NCBI RefSeq assembly: GCF_020295405.1
Contig: NZ_JADEYP010000017.1
Coordinates: forward strand, 1-64,000
Direction of reading: 5' to 3'
Length of the DNA stretch: 64,000 nucleotides
From: Sphingobacterium bovistauri
Lineage (GTDB): Bacteria; Bacteroidota; Bacteroidia; Sphingobacteriales; Sphingobacteriaceae
The position numbers and the translations under genes are program-made. How positions within the stretch are numbered: the first letter of the stretch is position 1; each line of letters opens with the position of its first letter. Below are positions 8,436 through 17,272 of the stretch, one piece after another. The notes under the pieces were generated by a model. It ran no database searches. It was not told the origin of the DNA and saw only the letters and a list, made by a program, of their open reading frames with translations.

Positions 8436-9497
8436 TTAAAAGAGTTTTAGTTGTACAGTATTGTTACTATGTCTTTCAATATCTGCAAATTCAAAGGCTT
8501 TCATGTTCAATTTATTTTTAACACAATGTAATTTAAAAATATCTCTAATAATTGAAGCTACTTTACCTGAGCCTTTCATACGTTCACTGAAGTTTGAGTT
8601 ATTGACTTGTCCGTTGTGACAGCTAAGAATTGAATTCCAAATCTTAGCTGAGCGTTCAGGATAGGCCATTGTCAACCAATCCTTAAAAATCTCACCAATT
8701 TGACCATTTAGTCGAACAATTATATAGTTCGCCCATTGTGCACCTGCATCCGCTGCTGATTTTAAGACACTGGGGATTTCGGTATCTGTTAGGCCTGGAA
8801 TAATGGGGGCTACATTGACACCCATAGGAATATTACAATACGCCAATTCTTCTATTACTCGCAGACGTTGCTTGGCAGTTACTGTTCTTGGTTCGATTTT
8901 TTGCCTTGTCTCTTCTGTTAGGGAGTTTATGGAGATAAATATTTTTACTAACCCCAATTTAGCCAAGTCAGCTAGTATATCTTTGTCTCTAAGAATAAGT
9001 GCATTTTTCGTGATAATACTGATCGGTTGTTTGTATTGTATAGCAATTTTTAAGATTTCCCGTGTCAGTTCCATTTTACGCTCGATTGGTTGATAACAAT
9101 CTGTATTCCCAGAAAGATGAATGGGAGTAAAATTCCAGTTTTTTCGAGACACAAAATGTTCGAATAGCTCTATAGCATTAGATTTAACGATTATTTTGCG
9201 TTCAAAATCTAATCCAGAACCTAAAGCCCAATATTGATGAGAATTGCGGGCATAACAATATATGCAGCCATGTTCGCATCCTTGGTAAGGATTAGCTGAA
9301 AATTCCATGCCTACATCCGGACTCTCTACTTTGTGAACTAAGGATTTTGCTTCAGAAGGTATGAATATAGTTCTGTTTGACTCTTCATCATATGAGTCAA
9401 TTCCTTCATGATGAAACTTTCCGTATACATCATGAACGAATTTGTTGTGCGGATTATATTGAGCACCTCTACCTTTTAGATATTCTTTACCTTCCAT
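8436..9497 (-). CDS. Radical SAM protein, Rv2578c/PA0069 (SplB-like) family
   Basis: The 353-residue protein has the radical SAM cluster motif CEHGCIYC at Cys74, Cys78 and Cys81, inside the family's NPYQGCEHGCIYCYAR block. The layout and length fit the PA0069/Rv2578c group, related to spore photoproduct lyase in the core but of unproven substrate. The N-terminal part (GRGAQYNPHNKF) is also a hallmark of this family. It uses a 4Fe-4S cluster and S-adenosylmethionine in the cytosol; the reaction is not known. It sits between a lipoprotein and ppk1 on the same strand with 38 bases to ppk1, so cotranscription downstream of ppk1 is possible. Confidence 0.9.
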   Translation of the reverse strand: MEGKEYLKGRGAQYNPHNKFVHDVYGKFHHEGIDSYDEESNRTIFIPSEAKSLVHKVESPDVGMEFSANPYQGCEHGCIYCYARNSHQYWALGSGLDFERKIIVKSNAIELFEHFVSRKNWNFTPIHLSGNTDCYQPIERKMELTREILKIAIQYKQPISIITKNALILRDKDILADLAKLGLVKIFISINSLTEETRQKIEPRTVTAKQRLRVIEELAYCNIPMGVNVAPIIPGLTDTEIPSVLKSAADAGAQWANYIIVRLNGQIGEIFKDWLTMAYPERSAKIWNSILSCHNGQVNNSNFSERMKGSGKVASIIRDIFKLHCVKNKLNMKAFEFADIERHSNNTVQLKLF

Positions 9498-9535
9498 ATG
9501 AAGATAAAAATACTAAAAATTTTAGTAAATAAATC

Positions 9536-11593
9536 TTATAAAGTTTTTAAATAATTATAAATTTCAATTTGAGAACGACATACATCTTTGTCATTTGTGA
9601 TATATTCATTACTCAATAGATTATTTAATCGACGAGCTTTTACATTATCCTTCAGTTGGATGTTTAAAATATCAAGAAGTTGAGCTTTGATTTTTTTGTC
9701 GTTTATTCTGATTGCAGCCTCAATTCTATAGTCTAAATTCCTTGTCATCCAATCGGCAGATGAAATGTACATGGCTTCTTGACCAGCTTGATAGAAATAT
9801 AAGACACGAGCATGTTCTAAGTACTCATCAACTATACTAATAGCTTCAATAGGACATTTGAAGGTGTTTTGATTTACTGCACAATAAATTCCGCGGATAA
9901 TTAATTGAACTTGTACACCAGCGTCTGCAGCTTCATATAATTTCTTTATGAGTAATTTGTCACTCAATGAATTTATTTTGATAATGATATGTGCTTTTCT
10001 ACCCTCTAGAGCTTCTTGAATTTCTTTGTCAATATGAGCCGACAATTGATCCCGCATATCAGTAGGAGAGAAGAGTAGTCCTTTTCCCGAAACTAAATGT
10101 TCTGTTATGTCCAATTTTGGTTTCCTTAGTACTTGGAAGACTTTGTTTATATCTGCCATGACCGCTCTATTGCTTGTTAGTAAGCAATAGTCTCCATATA
10201 GTTTTGCTGTTTTTTCGTTGATATTGCCTGTGCTCACAAAACCATATTGTATGGTTTTGTTGTTTACACGTTTTTTAATAATACCCAATTTGGCATGAAC
10301 TTTTTTGTTTGGAATTCCTACTAGTACTTTGATACCTTCAGTTTCAAATCGTTCTTTCCAATATAAATTATGCTGCTCGTCAAAACGAGCACGCAATTCT
10401 AGCATAACAGTTACCTGCTTTCCATTGCGGTGCGCATTAACTAGGGCATTTCCTATTTTGGATTTTGAAGCAAGTCTATAAGCCGTAATTTGTATAGATG
10501 TTACATCAGGGTCTATAGCCGCTTCACGTAGCAAGTCTATGATATGGTCAAAGCTATGGTACGGAAATGCTAAAAGAATATCTTTTTGTTTGATGACATC
10601 GGCTATACGATTAGTATTTGCTAATGCTGGATGTAAAAATGATGTTCGTTCAATAGGTGTATTATGTTTTTTGAAGACATTGGGAAAATTCATAAAATCT
10701 TTGAAATTATGAATCTTCTGACCAGGAATGATGCTGTCTTTTTTCGAAATTCCAATTTTCTTAATAAGGAACTCTACTAAATTTTGACTCATATTTTCAT
10801 CAAAAACAAAGCGTGTAGGCTTTCCTTTTCTACGATTCTTGACCGCTTTGGCAATTTTTTCTGCGATGTCTGTGTTAATGTCGTTGTCTAAGTCAAACTC
10901 CGCATCACGTGTGATTTTAAAAGCATGTGCTTTAAAGTCGTCAAATCCAAAGAACGAAAATATATACGGTAAATTGAACTTAATAATATCCTCTAAGAGG
11001 ATTACATGCACTTCATTTTTGGGAGATGGCAATATGGTAAACCGAGAGACAAATTCTGTAGGAATTTCAATGATAGCAAACTTGGTTTCATAATTCCAGT
11101 CCTTCATTTTCATCGCTACGCCTAGATACAATGATTTGTCTCGTATGTATGGCATAGGTTTGTTTTCATCCAGAAGTATTGGAATTAAGTCGGATTCCAC
11201 CTCATTAATGTAGAAGTCTTTTACAAATTTTTGTTGTTCATCCGAAAGATTGTCAGTTGTTTTGATGTATACATGCTCTTTGGACATTTCTTTTTGGATA
11301 TTCATCCATACTTTATCAAACTTCTTCTGTTGTTTGTTAAGTTTGGAGTTCAATTCATCCAATATAAGTTGTGGTTTTTCAAAGAAAATACTCTTAGCCT
11401 CCTTTTCATCGACCAATAGTGCACGCTTTAATCCAGCAACACGAACACGGAAAAATTCGTCAAGATTGTTAGAAAAAATACCTAAAAATTTAATTCTAGA
11501 AATTAGGGGGACAGTTTGGTCTGCGGCCTCTTGTAGTACTCGACCATTGAAACTCAACCAACTAATATCTCTAGGTATATATTTTCTTCCCAT
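9536..11593 (-). CDS. ppk1: Polyphosphate kinase 1
   Basis: PPK1 reversibly polymerises the terminal phosphate of ATP into polyphosphate, usually at the inner membrane. At 685 residues it is full length. N-terminal domain begins RDISWLSFNGRVLQEA; the two phospholipase-D-like catalytic domains carry the phosphorylated histidine in KVHAKLG (His433) and the second essential histidine in EYLEHARV (His594). The start ATG at 11593 places the motif right at the N-terminus, as usual. A TAnnTTTG box lies 18 bases upstream. No ppx or ppk2 gene is next to it. Confidence 0.97.
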   Translation of the reverse strand: MGRKYIPRDISWLSFNGRVLQEAADQTVPLISRIKFLGIFSNNLDEFFRVRVAGLKRALLVDEKEAKSIFFEKPQLILDELNSKLNKQQKKFDKVWMNIQKEMSKEHVYIKTTDNLSDEQQKFVKDFYINEVESDLIPILLDENKPMPYIRDKSLYLGVAMKMKDWNYETKFAIIEIPTEFVSRFTILPSPKNEVHVILLEDIIKFNLPYIFSFFGFDDFKAHAFKITRDAEFDLDNDINTDIAEKIAKAVKNRRKGKPTRFVFDENMSQNLVEFLIKKIGISKKDSIIPGQKIHNFKDFMNFPNVFKKHNTPIERTSFLHPALANTNRIADVIKQKDILLAFPYHSFDHIIDLLREAAIDPDVTSIQITAYRLASKSKIGNALVNAHRNGKQVTVMLELRARFDEQHNLYWKERFETEGIKVLVGIPNKKVHAKLGIIKKRVNNKTIQYGFVSTGNINEKTAKLYGDYCLLTSNRAVMADINKVFQVLRKPKLDITEHLVSGKGLLFSPTDMRDQLSAHIDKEIQEALEGRKAHIIIKINSLSDKLLIKKLYEAADAGVQVQLIIRGIYCAVNQNTFKCPIEAISIVDEYLEHARVLYFYQAGQEAMYISSADWMTRNLDYRIEAAIRINDKKIKAQLLDILNIQLKDNVKARRLNNLLSNEYITNDKDVCRSQIEIYNYLKTL

Positions 11594-11610
11594 ACTAAAT
11601 TATATCAATT

Positions 11611-11618
11611 CAAATGTA
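11611..11618 (-). promoter_or_regulatory. Bacteroidota -7 box for ppk1
   Basis: TACATTTG on the minus strand matches TAnnTTTG; predicted start near 11604, giving an 11-base leader. No -33 match is visible. Confidence 0.4.
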
Positions 11619-11655
11619 TTCTTTGCGTGTTGTTTTACTGTTAATTTCGTGTTAA

Positions 11656-12033
11656 CTAATCGTTAGAGCCTCTTCTTTTTATAATATTTATTGCTTCATA
11701 TTTTGAAGTATCGTAGTGTGGAGGTTCCAATGTTAGGGTAGTGGGATATGGTTTATTCTTATCAAAAAAGAAAACTCGTGTTACGCTATTAAAATCGTTT
11801 GTCGGAAATAATTCAGCACAAGCTTCGTATTTTGCGTTGGACAAATCACCCACAGTAACTGCATAAATTCGTTCAACTCCGCCTTTGTTTTGTTCGTTGC
11901 GCACAAAGGCAACCTCTTCAAACTCTCCTGGAATATCACCAATGCTTGGTTGGCTATAGCTATCCCAAATCATGTATCCCAATATTAAAATAAGAGGTAT
12001 AGCAACGAGCCATACCTTTTTAGATTTCTTCAT
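11656..12033 (-). CDS. Small membrane-anchored protein of unknown function
   Basis: The 125-residue product has one N-terminal membrane segment (about residues 8-24, VWLVAIPLILILGYMIW) after a Lys-rich start, so it is likely anchored in the inner membrane with the rest in the periplasm, or is a secreted precursor. The soluble part has no motif that I recognise. It starts 8 bases after the stop of the DJ-1/PfpI gene, so it is the last gene of a three-gene operon (13238 to 11656) with a flavin reductase and the DJ-1 protein. A role in redox or carbonyl stress is only suggested by this context. Confidence 0.65.
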   Translation of the reverse strand: MKKSKKVWLVAIPLILILGYMIWDSYSQPSIGDIPGEFEEVAFVRNEQNKGGVERIYAVTVGDLSNAKYEACAELFPTNDFNSVTRVFFFDKNKPYPTTLTLEPPHYDTSKYEAINIIKRRGSND

Positions 12034-12041
12034 GTTATGTA

Positions 12042-12620
12042 TTATAAACTAATCTGAATGTTTAATAATTTATAGAATTCTTTTAATATTTCTTGATGAC
12101 CAGGCCATGCAGGAGAGGTCACTAAATTTCCATCTACTACAGCTTGGTCAGCAGGAATGTTTTTCCAAGTTCCACCTGCTAATTCAATGTCTGGTCCAAC
12201 AGCCACATAAGCGGTCAATGTTCTTCCTCGCAATACTTTTGCAGAAGTCAATACTTGAATGCCATGACAAATGGCAGCAACAGGTTTATTTGCTTCAAAG
12301 AAATGTTGGACGATTTCAATCACACGTTTATTTAAACGAATATATTCAGCTGAACGTCCTCCAGCGATGTATAAGCCATCGTAATCCGCTGGATTGACAG
12401 CTTCAAAATCTTTATTGATACCGAAATTATGTCCTCTTAGTTCTTTATAGGTTTGGTCACCCGTAAAATCATGTACCGCAGTAGGTACCACATCACCCTT
12501 CTTGCGGTCTGGAGCAATAGCATCTACCTCGATTCCTATAGCACCCATCGCTTGAAATGGAACCATGGCTTCATAATCTTCTACATAATCACCAACAAGT
12601 AATAATATTTTCTTTGCCAT
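12042..12620 (-). CDS. DJ-1/PfpI family protein
   Basis: The 192-residue protein has the class I amidotransferase-like fold signature of DJ-1/PfpI: the nucleophile elbow AAICHG with Cys118-His119, an acidic residue region near residue 14-17 (EDYE), and AGGRSAEY near residue 86. Members act as glyoxalase/deglycase-type or protease-like enzymes; this one's substrate cannot be told. It is the middle gene of an operon: 42 bases after the flavin reductase gene and 8 bases before a small membrane protein. It is cytosolic, with no signal. Confidence 0.88.
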   Translation of the reverse strand: MAKKILLLVGDYVEDYEAMVPFQAMGAIGIEVDAIAPDRKKGDVVPTAVHDFTGDQTYKELRGHNFGINKDFEAVNPADYDGLYIAGGRSAEYIRLNKRVIEIVQHFFEANKPVAAICHGIQVLTSAKVLRGRTLTAYVAVGPDIELAGGTWKNIPADQAVVDGNLVTSPAWPGHQEILKEFYKLLNIQISL

Positions 12621-12662
12621 TTTTTATCGATTTAAAAGTTATAGTAATACAACAATATTCGT

Positions 12663-13238
12663 TTAACTATTGTTTTGGCCATCTCCCTCAAACTTTTCTT
12701 TCAGCGTGCGTTTTGTTTTGCGCACCTTAGCTTCCAATTGACTACGTAGTAACATGTCTGTTATTCCTTTGCCTTCTTCAAAATTTTTATTGAATTCAGG
12801 AAGTGAAAATGTATCTAATACGTCTGCACCATCAAAAGGTAAGCGAGCTGTTGCAATACTCAAGACCGATTGACCCCCACGCGCTCCTGGACTAGTAGCT
12901 AATAGGAATACAGGTTTACCGTTGAAAATCTTGCGCCCCTTAATGCGCGACACCCAATCTATGATGTTTTTGTAGCAAGCGTTATAATTTCCATTATTCT
13001 CTGCATAGGAGATAAGTATAAAATCTGCCCAATCAATTTTAGCAGCGAAATCTAATGCTTGTTGCGGAATGCCAATCTCTGCTTCTAAATCAACAGAAAA
13101 AACAGGCATAACAAAATCATTCAAATCTAAGATTTCTTTTATATCGTCTGCTTCTTTGTAATATTTAGAAACACTTGTAACTAATTTTTTATTGATGGAT
13201 TTGGAGCTATTGCTGGCTCCGAATGCTAATATTTTCAT
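12663..13238 (-). CDS. NAD(P)H-dependent FMN reductase family protein
   Basis: The 191-residue protein starts MKILAFGASNSSKSINKKLV, the FMN-phosphate-binding loop of the NADPH-dependent FMN reductase/flavodoxin-like fold. SYAENNGNYNACYKNIIDW (near residue 78) and LATSPGARGG (near 113) are the other flavin-contacting loops. The family reduces FMN or quinones with NAD(P)H; the physiological substrate is unknown. It heads the operon with the DJ-1 protein and a membrane protein. The C-terminus is Lys-rich and continues past the usual end. Confidence 0.88.
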   Translation of the reverse strand: MKILAFGASNSSKSINKKLVTSVSKYYKEADDIKEILDLNDFVMPVFSVDLEAEIGIPQQALDFAAKIDWADFILISYAENNGNYNACYKNIIDWVSRIKGRKIFNGKPVFLLATSPGARGGQSVLSIATARLPFDGADVLDTFSLPEFNKNFEEGKGITDMLLRSQLEAKVRKTKRTLKEKFEGDGQNNS

Positions 13239-13311
13239 AAGTCTAAATTACTTAATGTGATTTTATAATCTGTAATACTCAAGTCAGAATTGTTGGTATG
13301 AAGTTAATAAA

Positions 13312-13339
13312 AAAGGGTTGATAAACATATCAACCCTTT
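13312..13339 (-). terminator. Terminator of ychF
   Basis: An 11-bp stem (13312-13322 with 13329-13339) with a 6-base loop lies 24 bases past the stop; on the minus strand a T-rich tract follows. Confidence 0.85.
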
Positions 13340-13363
13340 CTATAATTTCTTGTTATTTATCTA

Positions 13364-14464
13364 TTACACATTGAATCTGAAGTGCATGATATCACCATCT
13401 TCTACAATGTATGTTTTACCTTCTACACTTAATTTTCCAGCTTCTTTTACCGCACTTTCAGAACCGTATTGAATGAAGTCCGCATATTTAATTACTTCTG
13501 CACGGATAAAACCTTTTTCAAAGTCAGTGTGAATCACACCTGCAGCTTGCGGAGCTGTGAATCCCAATTCAATAGTCCAAGCACGTACCTCTTGTACACC
13601 AGCAGTGAAATATGTCGCTAAGTCTAATAACGAGTAAGCAGCACGAATCAATTTGTAAACACCTGATTCTTCTAAACCCAAATCGTCTAAGAACATTTGA
13701 CGCTCTTCGTAGCTTTCTAATTGTGCTATTTCAGACTCAATTTGTGCAGAGATAATTAGTACCTGTGCTTTCTCATCCTTTACAGCTTCTTTTACGCGAT
13801 CAACGTAAGAATTACCTGTGTTTACAGATGCTTCATCCACATTACAAACGTATAAAACTGGTTTTATAGTTAATAAAGTAAGGTCAGCGATATATTCAAA
13901 ATCTTCTTCTGAGATAGCTGCTGTACGAGCCGATTTACCAGCTTCTAAATGTTCTTTAACAACAGAAAGGATTTCGAACGTTTTCTTTGCGTCTTTATCA
14001 CCCCCCGTTTTTGCCATTTTCTCTACCTTTTGAATACGTTTTACTACGGTATCCAAATCCTTCAATTGAAGCTCCGTATCGATGATTTCTTTATCACGAA
14101 TAGGGTCAACAGAACCATCTACGTGAATGACATTTCCATCATCAAAACAACGCAATACGTGAATGATAGCATTTGTTGTACGGATATTGCCTAAGAATTG
14201 GTTACCAAGACCTTCACCTTTAGATGCTCCTTTTACTAAACCAGCGATATCTACAATTTCGATCGTGTTAGGAACGATACGTTGTGGATTTACAAGTTCA
14301 GCTAATTTATTAAGACGTTCATCAGGTACAGTGATGACACCTACGTTTGGTTCTATTGTACAGAATGGAAAGTTTGCTGCCTGTGCCTTTGCATTAGACA
14401 AACAGTTAAATAATGTCGATTTACCTACGTTTGGTAGGCCTACGATACCACATTGTAAAGCCAT
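13364..14464 (-). CDS. ychF: Redox-regulated ATPase YchF
   Basis: YchF is an Obg-family P-loop protein that binds ribosomes and prefers ATP to GTP. The 366-residue length is standard. P-loop GLPNVGKST is at residues 9-17; the switch region DIAGLVKGASKGEGLGNQFL follows near residue 70; the usual NKxD is replaced by CNVDE, the known YchF change that explains ATP use. The TGS domain forms the last ~85 residues (GFTAPQAAGVIHTDFEKGFI). It is monocistronic, with a TAnnTTTG box at 14499-14506 and a terminator at 13312-13339. Confidence 0.97.
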   Translation of the reverse strand: MALQCGIVGLPNVGKSTLFNCLSNAKAQAANFPFCTIEPNVGVITVPDERLNKLAELVNPQRIVPNTIEIVDIAGLVKGASKGEGLGNQFLGNIRTTNAIIHVLRCFDDGNVIHVDGSVDPIRDKEIIDTELQLKDLDTVVKRIQKVEKMAKTGGDKDAKKTFEILSVVKEHLEAGKSARTAAISEEDFEYIADLTLLTIKPVLYVCNVDEASVNTGNSYVDRVKEAVKDEKAQVLIISAQIESEIAQLESYEERQMFLDDLGLEESGVYKLIRAAYSLLDLATYFTAGVQEVRAWTIELGFTAPQAAGVIHTDFEKGFIRAEVIKYADFIQYGSESAVKEAGKLSVEGKTYIVEDGDIMHFRFNV

Positions 14465-14498
14465 AAATTCTTTATGCTGTAAGATTTTAAAATTTGTG

Positions 14499-14506
14499 CA
14501 AAGATA
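14499..14506 (-). promoter_or_regulatory. Bacteroidota -7 box for ychF
   Basis: TATCTTTG on the minus strand fits TAnnTTTG exactly; start near 14492, leader about 28 bases. Confidence 0.5.
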
Positions 14507-14650
14507 ACAAAATACTGTGATACTCCTTTATTTACTTTTAATTGCTTGTGGATGTGAATTTTGACTCTTCTTTACATTTTTTAACACTTTTCCGATTAAT
14601 CTTTTCGTAATACTATGTAGTCATAATATTCAAAATAAACATAATTTAAA

Positions 14651-14656
14651 AGGAGG
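14651..14656 (+). promoter_or_regulatory. Strong Shine-Dalgarno site
   Basis: AGGAGG lies 5 bases before ATG 14662. Such a full match is unusual in this window, where most genes have no clear site. Confidence 0.7.
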
Positions 14657-14661
14657 TTACT

Positions 14662-15150
14662 ATGAAAAAGCTACTTTACATTACATTATTAATTGGGGGA
14701 TTATTTATTGCAAAATCTTCAAGTGCACAAGTCAGTGTAAATATAAATATAGGGGCACAACCACTATGGGGACCTGTTGGCTACGATTATGTTCGTTTCT
14801 ATTATATTCCGGCAATAGATGCTTATTATAACGTCGGATCACGTAGGTATACCTATTTTCAGGGCAATAGATGGGTTACAAAATCAAAGCTTCCTGGTCG
14901 CTATCGTAATTTTGACTTATATCGTACACATAAAGTAGTTATCAATGATCATAATCCTTGGAATCATCATAGACGTCACAGAAGTGAGTATGGAAGATAC
15001 TCATCATATCATAATCAACCCGTATTAAGGGATGTTCGTCACCATAGATATGAAGTAAATAGACGTTCGTCAAAGGATATGAAACATCATGGTAAATCAC
15101 ATAAAGAAAGTAGAAAGAATAGAAATCATAGACATGACAATCGTCGATAA
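14662..15150 (+). CDS. Secreted His/Arg-rich protein of unknown function
   Basis: The 162-residue product has a signal peptide (residues 1-22, cleavage after SSSA) and a short N-terminal domain (about 25-90) with many Tyr and Trp, reading like the small periplasmic proteins of Bacteroidota that start with QVSVNINIGAQPLWGPVGYD. From about residue 95 the sequence is a low-complexity, strongly basic tail rich in His, Arg, Ser and Lys. The tail could bind metal or polyanions, but this is only inference. The start is fixed by a full AGGAGG site. It is followed by a strong terminator and is divergent from ychF. Confidence 0.75.
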   Translation: MKKLLYITLLIGGLFIAKSSSAQVSVNINIGAQPLWGPVGYDYVRFYYIPAIDAYYNVGSRRYTYFQGNRWVTKSKLPGRYRNFDLYRTHKVVINDHNPWNHHRRHRSEYGRYSSYHNQPVLRDVRHHRYEVNRRSSKDMKHHGKSHKESRKNRNHRHDNRR

Positions 15151-15194
15151 ATACTGAATATTTAATAAAACAAATTCTTTGAAGAATAAGTTTG

Positions 15195-15229
15195 AGTCGG
15201 TTTTTAGTACACTAAAAACCGACTTTTTT
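15195..15229 (+). terminator. Terminator of the His/Arg-rich protein gene
   Basis: A 14-bp perfect stem (15195-15208 with 15211-15224) is followed by five T. Confidence 0.88.
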
Positions 15230-15300
15230 ATTTGTAGCTTTTTCATTACTTATGACATATAAATAGTATTTATAAATTGTGCTTGTCAAGTTTTTTCTTT

Positions 15301-15308
15301 TATTTTTG
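15301..15308 (+). promoter_or_regulatory. Bacteroidota -7 box for the deacetylase gene
   Basis: TATTTTTG fits TAnnTTTG; predicted start near 15315, 15 bases before ATG 15330. A TTG at 15277-15279 could be the -33 part (21-base gap). Confidence 0.4.
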
Positions 15309-15329
15309 TAAAAATTAATACATTCTATA

Positions 15330-16277
15330 ATGTTGAAAATAAATGAGGGTTTGTTGACTTTGTGTGCAATTACTCTCGCGTCTCTAAGTTTTTTTTCTTG
15401 TCAAAATATTTCTAATTCCGCATTCGGATCGCAGAAAATAGATTCTATAGTAGAGAATTTGGAAGTTATCATTTTTGACAAGCCGACTCTTCATGCTAAA
15501 TGGGATTCTCTTCGTAAAAATCAGTTGAAGTTTACAGTAGATAGTTTGAATCCTGTAGATAAAAAAACACAAAAGAGGAGACTTAAGGATTCTTTAAGAA
15601 GAGAATTTGATAAACACCCCAAACATATTTATTTAACGTTTGACGATGGCCCTTTAGTTGGAAGTAGGGCTATTGACTCGCTGGCGAGGGCTAAGAAAAT
15701 TAAAGTAAATGCTTTTGTGGTAGGAAGACATTCTGCAATGGGCAAGTATAGGCTTCGTGATTTGAATTTATATATCGAAAATCCTTTAGTAGCAGTGTAT
15801 AACCACAGCTACACACACGGTTATAACAGGTTGCAAACTTTCTATAGTAATAGTCAAAAGGCATTTCAGGATTTTAAAAAAAATGAAGAGCTTATAAAAT
15901 TTGATAGTAAAGTTGCACGTCTACCAGGTAGAAATATTTGGGTATATGATAATGAGCGCAAAATAGATATTCAAAATGCTGCTCCTACGGCTGATTCATT
16001 ATTTAAAGATGGTTATAAAATATTTGGTTGGGATGTAGAATGGCGGTTAAATAGTGTATCTGGTACAACAAATGTACCTGTTGAATCAATATTCAATAAA
16101 ATCGTAAATTTCATGGATAACAAATCCTCAAAGGAACCTAATAATGTAGTTTTCTTGATGCATGATGACATGTTTCAAACGAGATCAGGTCAAAAACTGT
16201 TAAATGATTTGGTAGATAAATTGATTGCAAAAGGGTACAAGTTTGAGTTTATGGAAGATTATCCAGTAAAATATTAA
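15330..16277 (+). CDS. Polysaccharide deacetylase family lipoprotein
   Basis: The 315-residue protein has a lipoprotein signal (lipobox FFSC, Cys24), then ~75 residues of linker and a NodB-homology domain. NodB motifs: TFDDG (103-107; Asp pair for base and metal), HSYTH (158-162; metal-binding histidines), RLPGR (196-200). The C-terminal VFLMHDD supplies the last histidine motif. Such enzymes remove acetyl groups from N-acetylhexosamines in peptidoglycan or other polysaccharides; the substrate is not known here. Being lipid-anchored, it probably acts in the periplasm. It is a single-gene unit between two terminators. Confidence 0.88.
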   Translation: MLKINEGLLTLCAITLASLSFFSCQNISNSAFGSQKIDSIVENLEVIIFDKPTLHAKWDSLRKNQLKFTVDSLNPVDKKTQKRRLKDSLRREFDKHPKHIYLTFDDGPLVGSRAIDSLARAKKIKVNAFVVGRHSAMGKYRLRDLNLYIENPLVAVYNHSYTHGYNRLQTFYSNSQKAFQDFKKNEELIKFDSKVARLPGRNIWVYDNERKIDIQNAAPTADSLFKDGYKIFGWDVEWRLNSVSGTTNVPVESIFNKIVNFMDNKSSKEPNNVVFLMHDDMFQTRSGQKLLNDLVDKLIAKGYKFEFMEDYPVKY

Positions 16278-16293
16278 AAGTTCAATCTTTAAT

Positions 16294-16323
16294 AATAAGG
16301 CATATCTTCTGATATGCCTTATT
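16294..16323 (+). terminator. Terminator of the deacetylase gene
   Basis: A 13-bp stem (16294-16306 with 16311-16323) with a TTCT loop; the T-run after it is short. Confidence 0.75.
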
Positions 16324-16339
16324 TGTTTAAATTACTTTG

Positions 16340-16347
16340 TAACTTTG
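16340..16347 (+). promoter_or_regulatory. Bacteroidota -7 box next to the start codon
   Basis: TAACTTTG matches TAnnTTTG and ends 4 bases before ATG 16352, so transcription would begin about at the start codon (leaderless mRNA). Confidence 0.45.
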
Positions 16348-16351
16348 TAGC

Positions 16352-16840
16352 ATGGCTAAGATGTTTAATAATATAGAGGAACTGTTGGAAGATATGGTTC
16401 AATGCTTTAGCGAGCATACTATGTTTGATATGTTGGAAGAACGTGATGTTATTTCAGTTTTACCTTTAGAAAACCCAGAGTTGGGCAAAGTTTTTTTAGC
16501 TAAAACGAATCAAGTGCTGGCAGATCATTTTGAGATATATGACGAGGATTGTTACGATACAAATAGTTTGTCAGATAAGGAAGAAAATCCTATTCTTTTT
16601 TGGAAGGATTACTTGAATTGTTTTTTTGATCTGGAGTTGGTGGATGATGATGCGATCAATTCAAAATATAATGGGACAGCTTTTGGTATTTACCAAATTG
16701 TAGGAATTGCATTTCGTGATGAGGTAAACAAAAGAATCAAACGTCGTCGTTTGAATGGAATTCGTTTAGAATATAAAGTAAATGAAACGCCAATGGATAG
16801 AAACAAGCATTGGTTACGTACATATGATAAAGAGTTTTAA
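16352..16840 (+). CDS. Conserved-looking hypothetical protein
   Basis: The 162-residue product is soluble and acidic in its first two thirds, then basic (KRIKRRRL near residue 125). No signal peptide, membrane segment or known motif is seen, and I do not recognise the family. It stands alone between two terminators and has a promoter-like box directly at its start codon. Codon use and an intact length with its own terminator argue for a real gene. Confidence 0.7.
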   Translation: MAKMFNNIEELLEDMVQCFSEHTMFDMLEERDVISVLPLENPELGKVFLAKTNQVLADHFEIYDEDCYDTNSLSDKEENPILFWKDYLNCFFDLELVDDDAINSKYNGTAFGIYQIVGIAFRDEVNKRIKRRRLNGIRLEYKVNETPMDRNKHWLRTYDKEF

Positions 16841-16884
16841 GGTTCTATTGATTTTACGACAGTAGATATCAATAGAATCCGAAT

Positions 16885-16914
16885 CCTCGCTAGATTTACT
16901 GGCGAGGCTTTTTT
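16885..16914 (+). terminator. Terminator of the 16352-16840 gene
   Basis: CCTCGCTAG (16885-16893) pairs with CTGGCGAGG (16899-16907, one G-T pair), followed by C and seven T. Confidence 0.85.
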
Positions 16915-17024
16915 TGTTGGAGTAATTTATTTGAGTACACTTTTCAAAGCGTTAAATATTAGCTTAGTGTCAGTAATTATCGATGTTTAAGAAATACCTG
17001 GGGTTTTAGGTGTTAATTCTGAAA

Positions 17025-17061
17025 CTAAAAAGCCCTTCTCAATTTGAGAAGGGCTTTTTAG
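17025..17061 (-). terminator. Terminator of tRNA-Leu(CAA)
   Basis: A near-perfect 18-bp stem (17025-17042 with 17044-17061) with A/T-rich flanks starts directly at the tRNA 3' end (17062). Confidence 0.85.
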
Positions 17062-17143
17062 TACCCAGCGCCGGAGTCGAACCGGCACATCCGAAGATAT
17101 TGGTGTTTGAGACCAACGCGTCTACCAATTCCGCCAGCTGGGC
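17062..17143 (-). tRNA. tRNA-Leu (anticodon CAA)
   Basis: The minus strand folds as a class II tRNA of 82 bases: acceptor GCCCAGC/GCTGGGT, D-arm GGCGGAATTGGTAGACGC, anticodon stem TTGGT/ACCAA with loop CTCAAAC (anticodon CAA), a long variable arm, and T-arm with GGTTCGACTCC. The discriminator base is A and CCA is not encoded. It reads UUG codons. Confidence 0.95.
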
Positions 17144-17272
17144 AAGCTGCGTCGTTTTCAACGTTGCAAATATAGATTTTTAATAAATAAATGCAAAATA
17201 AATATGCACAAAGATAAATTAGCGCATGTTATTAATTAATAGTGCTAATAAGTTATTGTCTGTTATGCGTTT

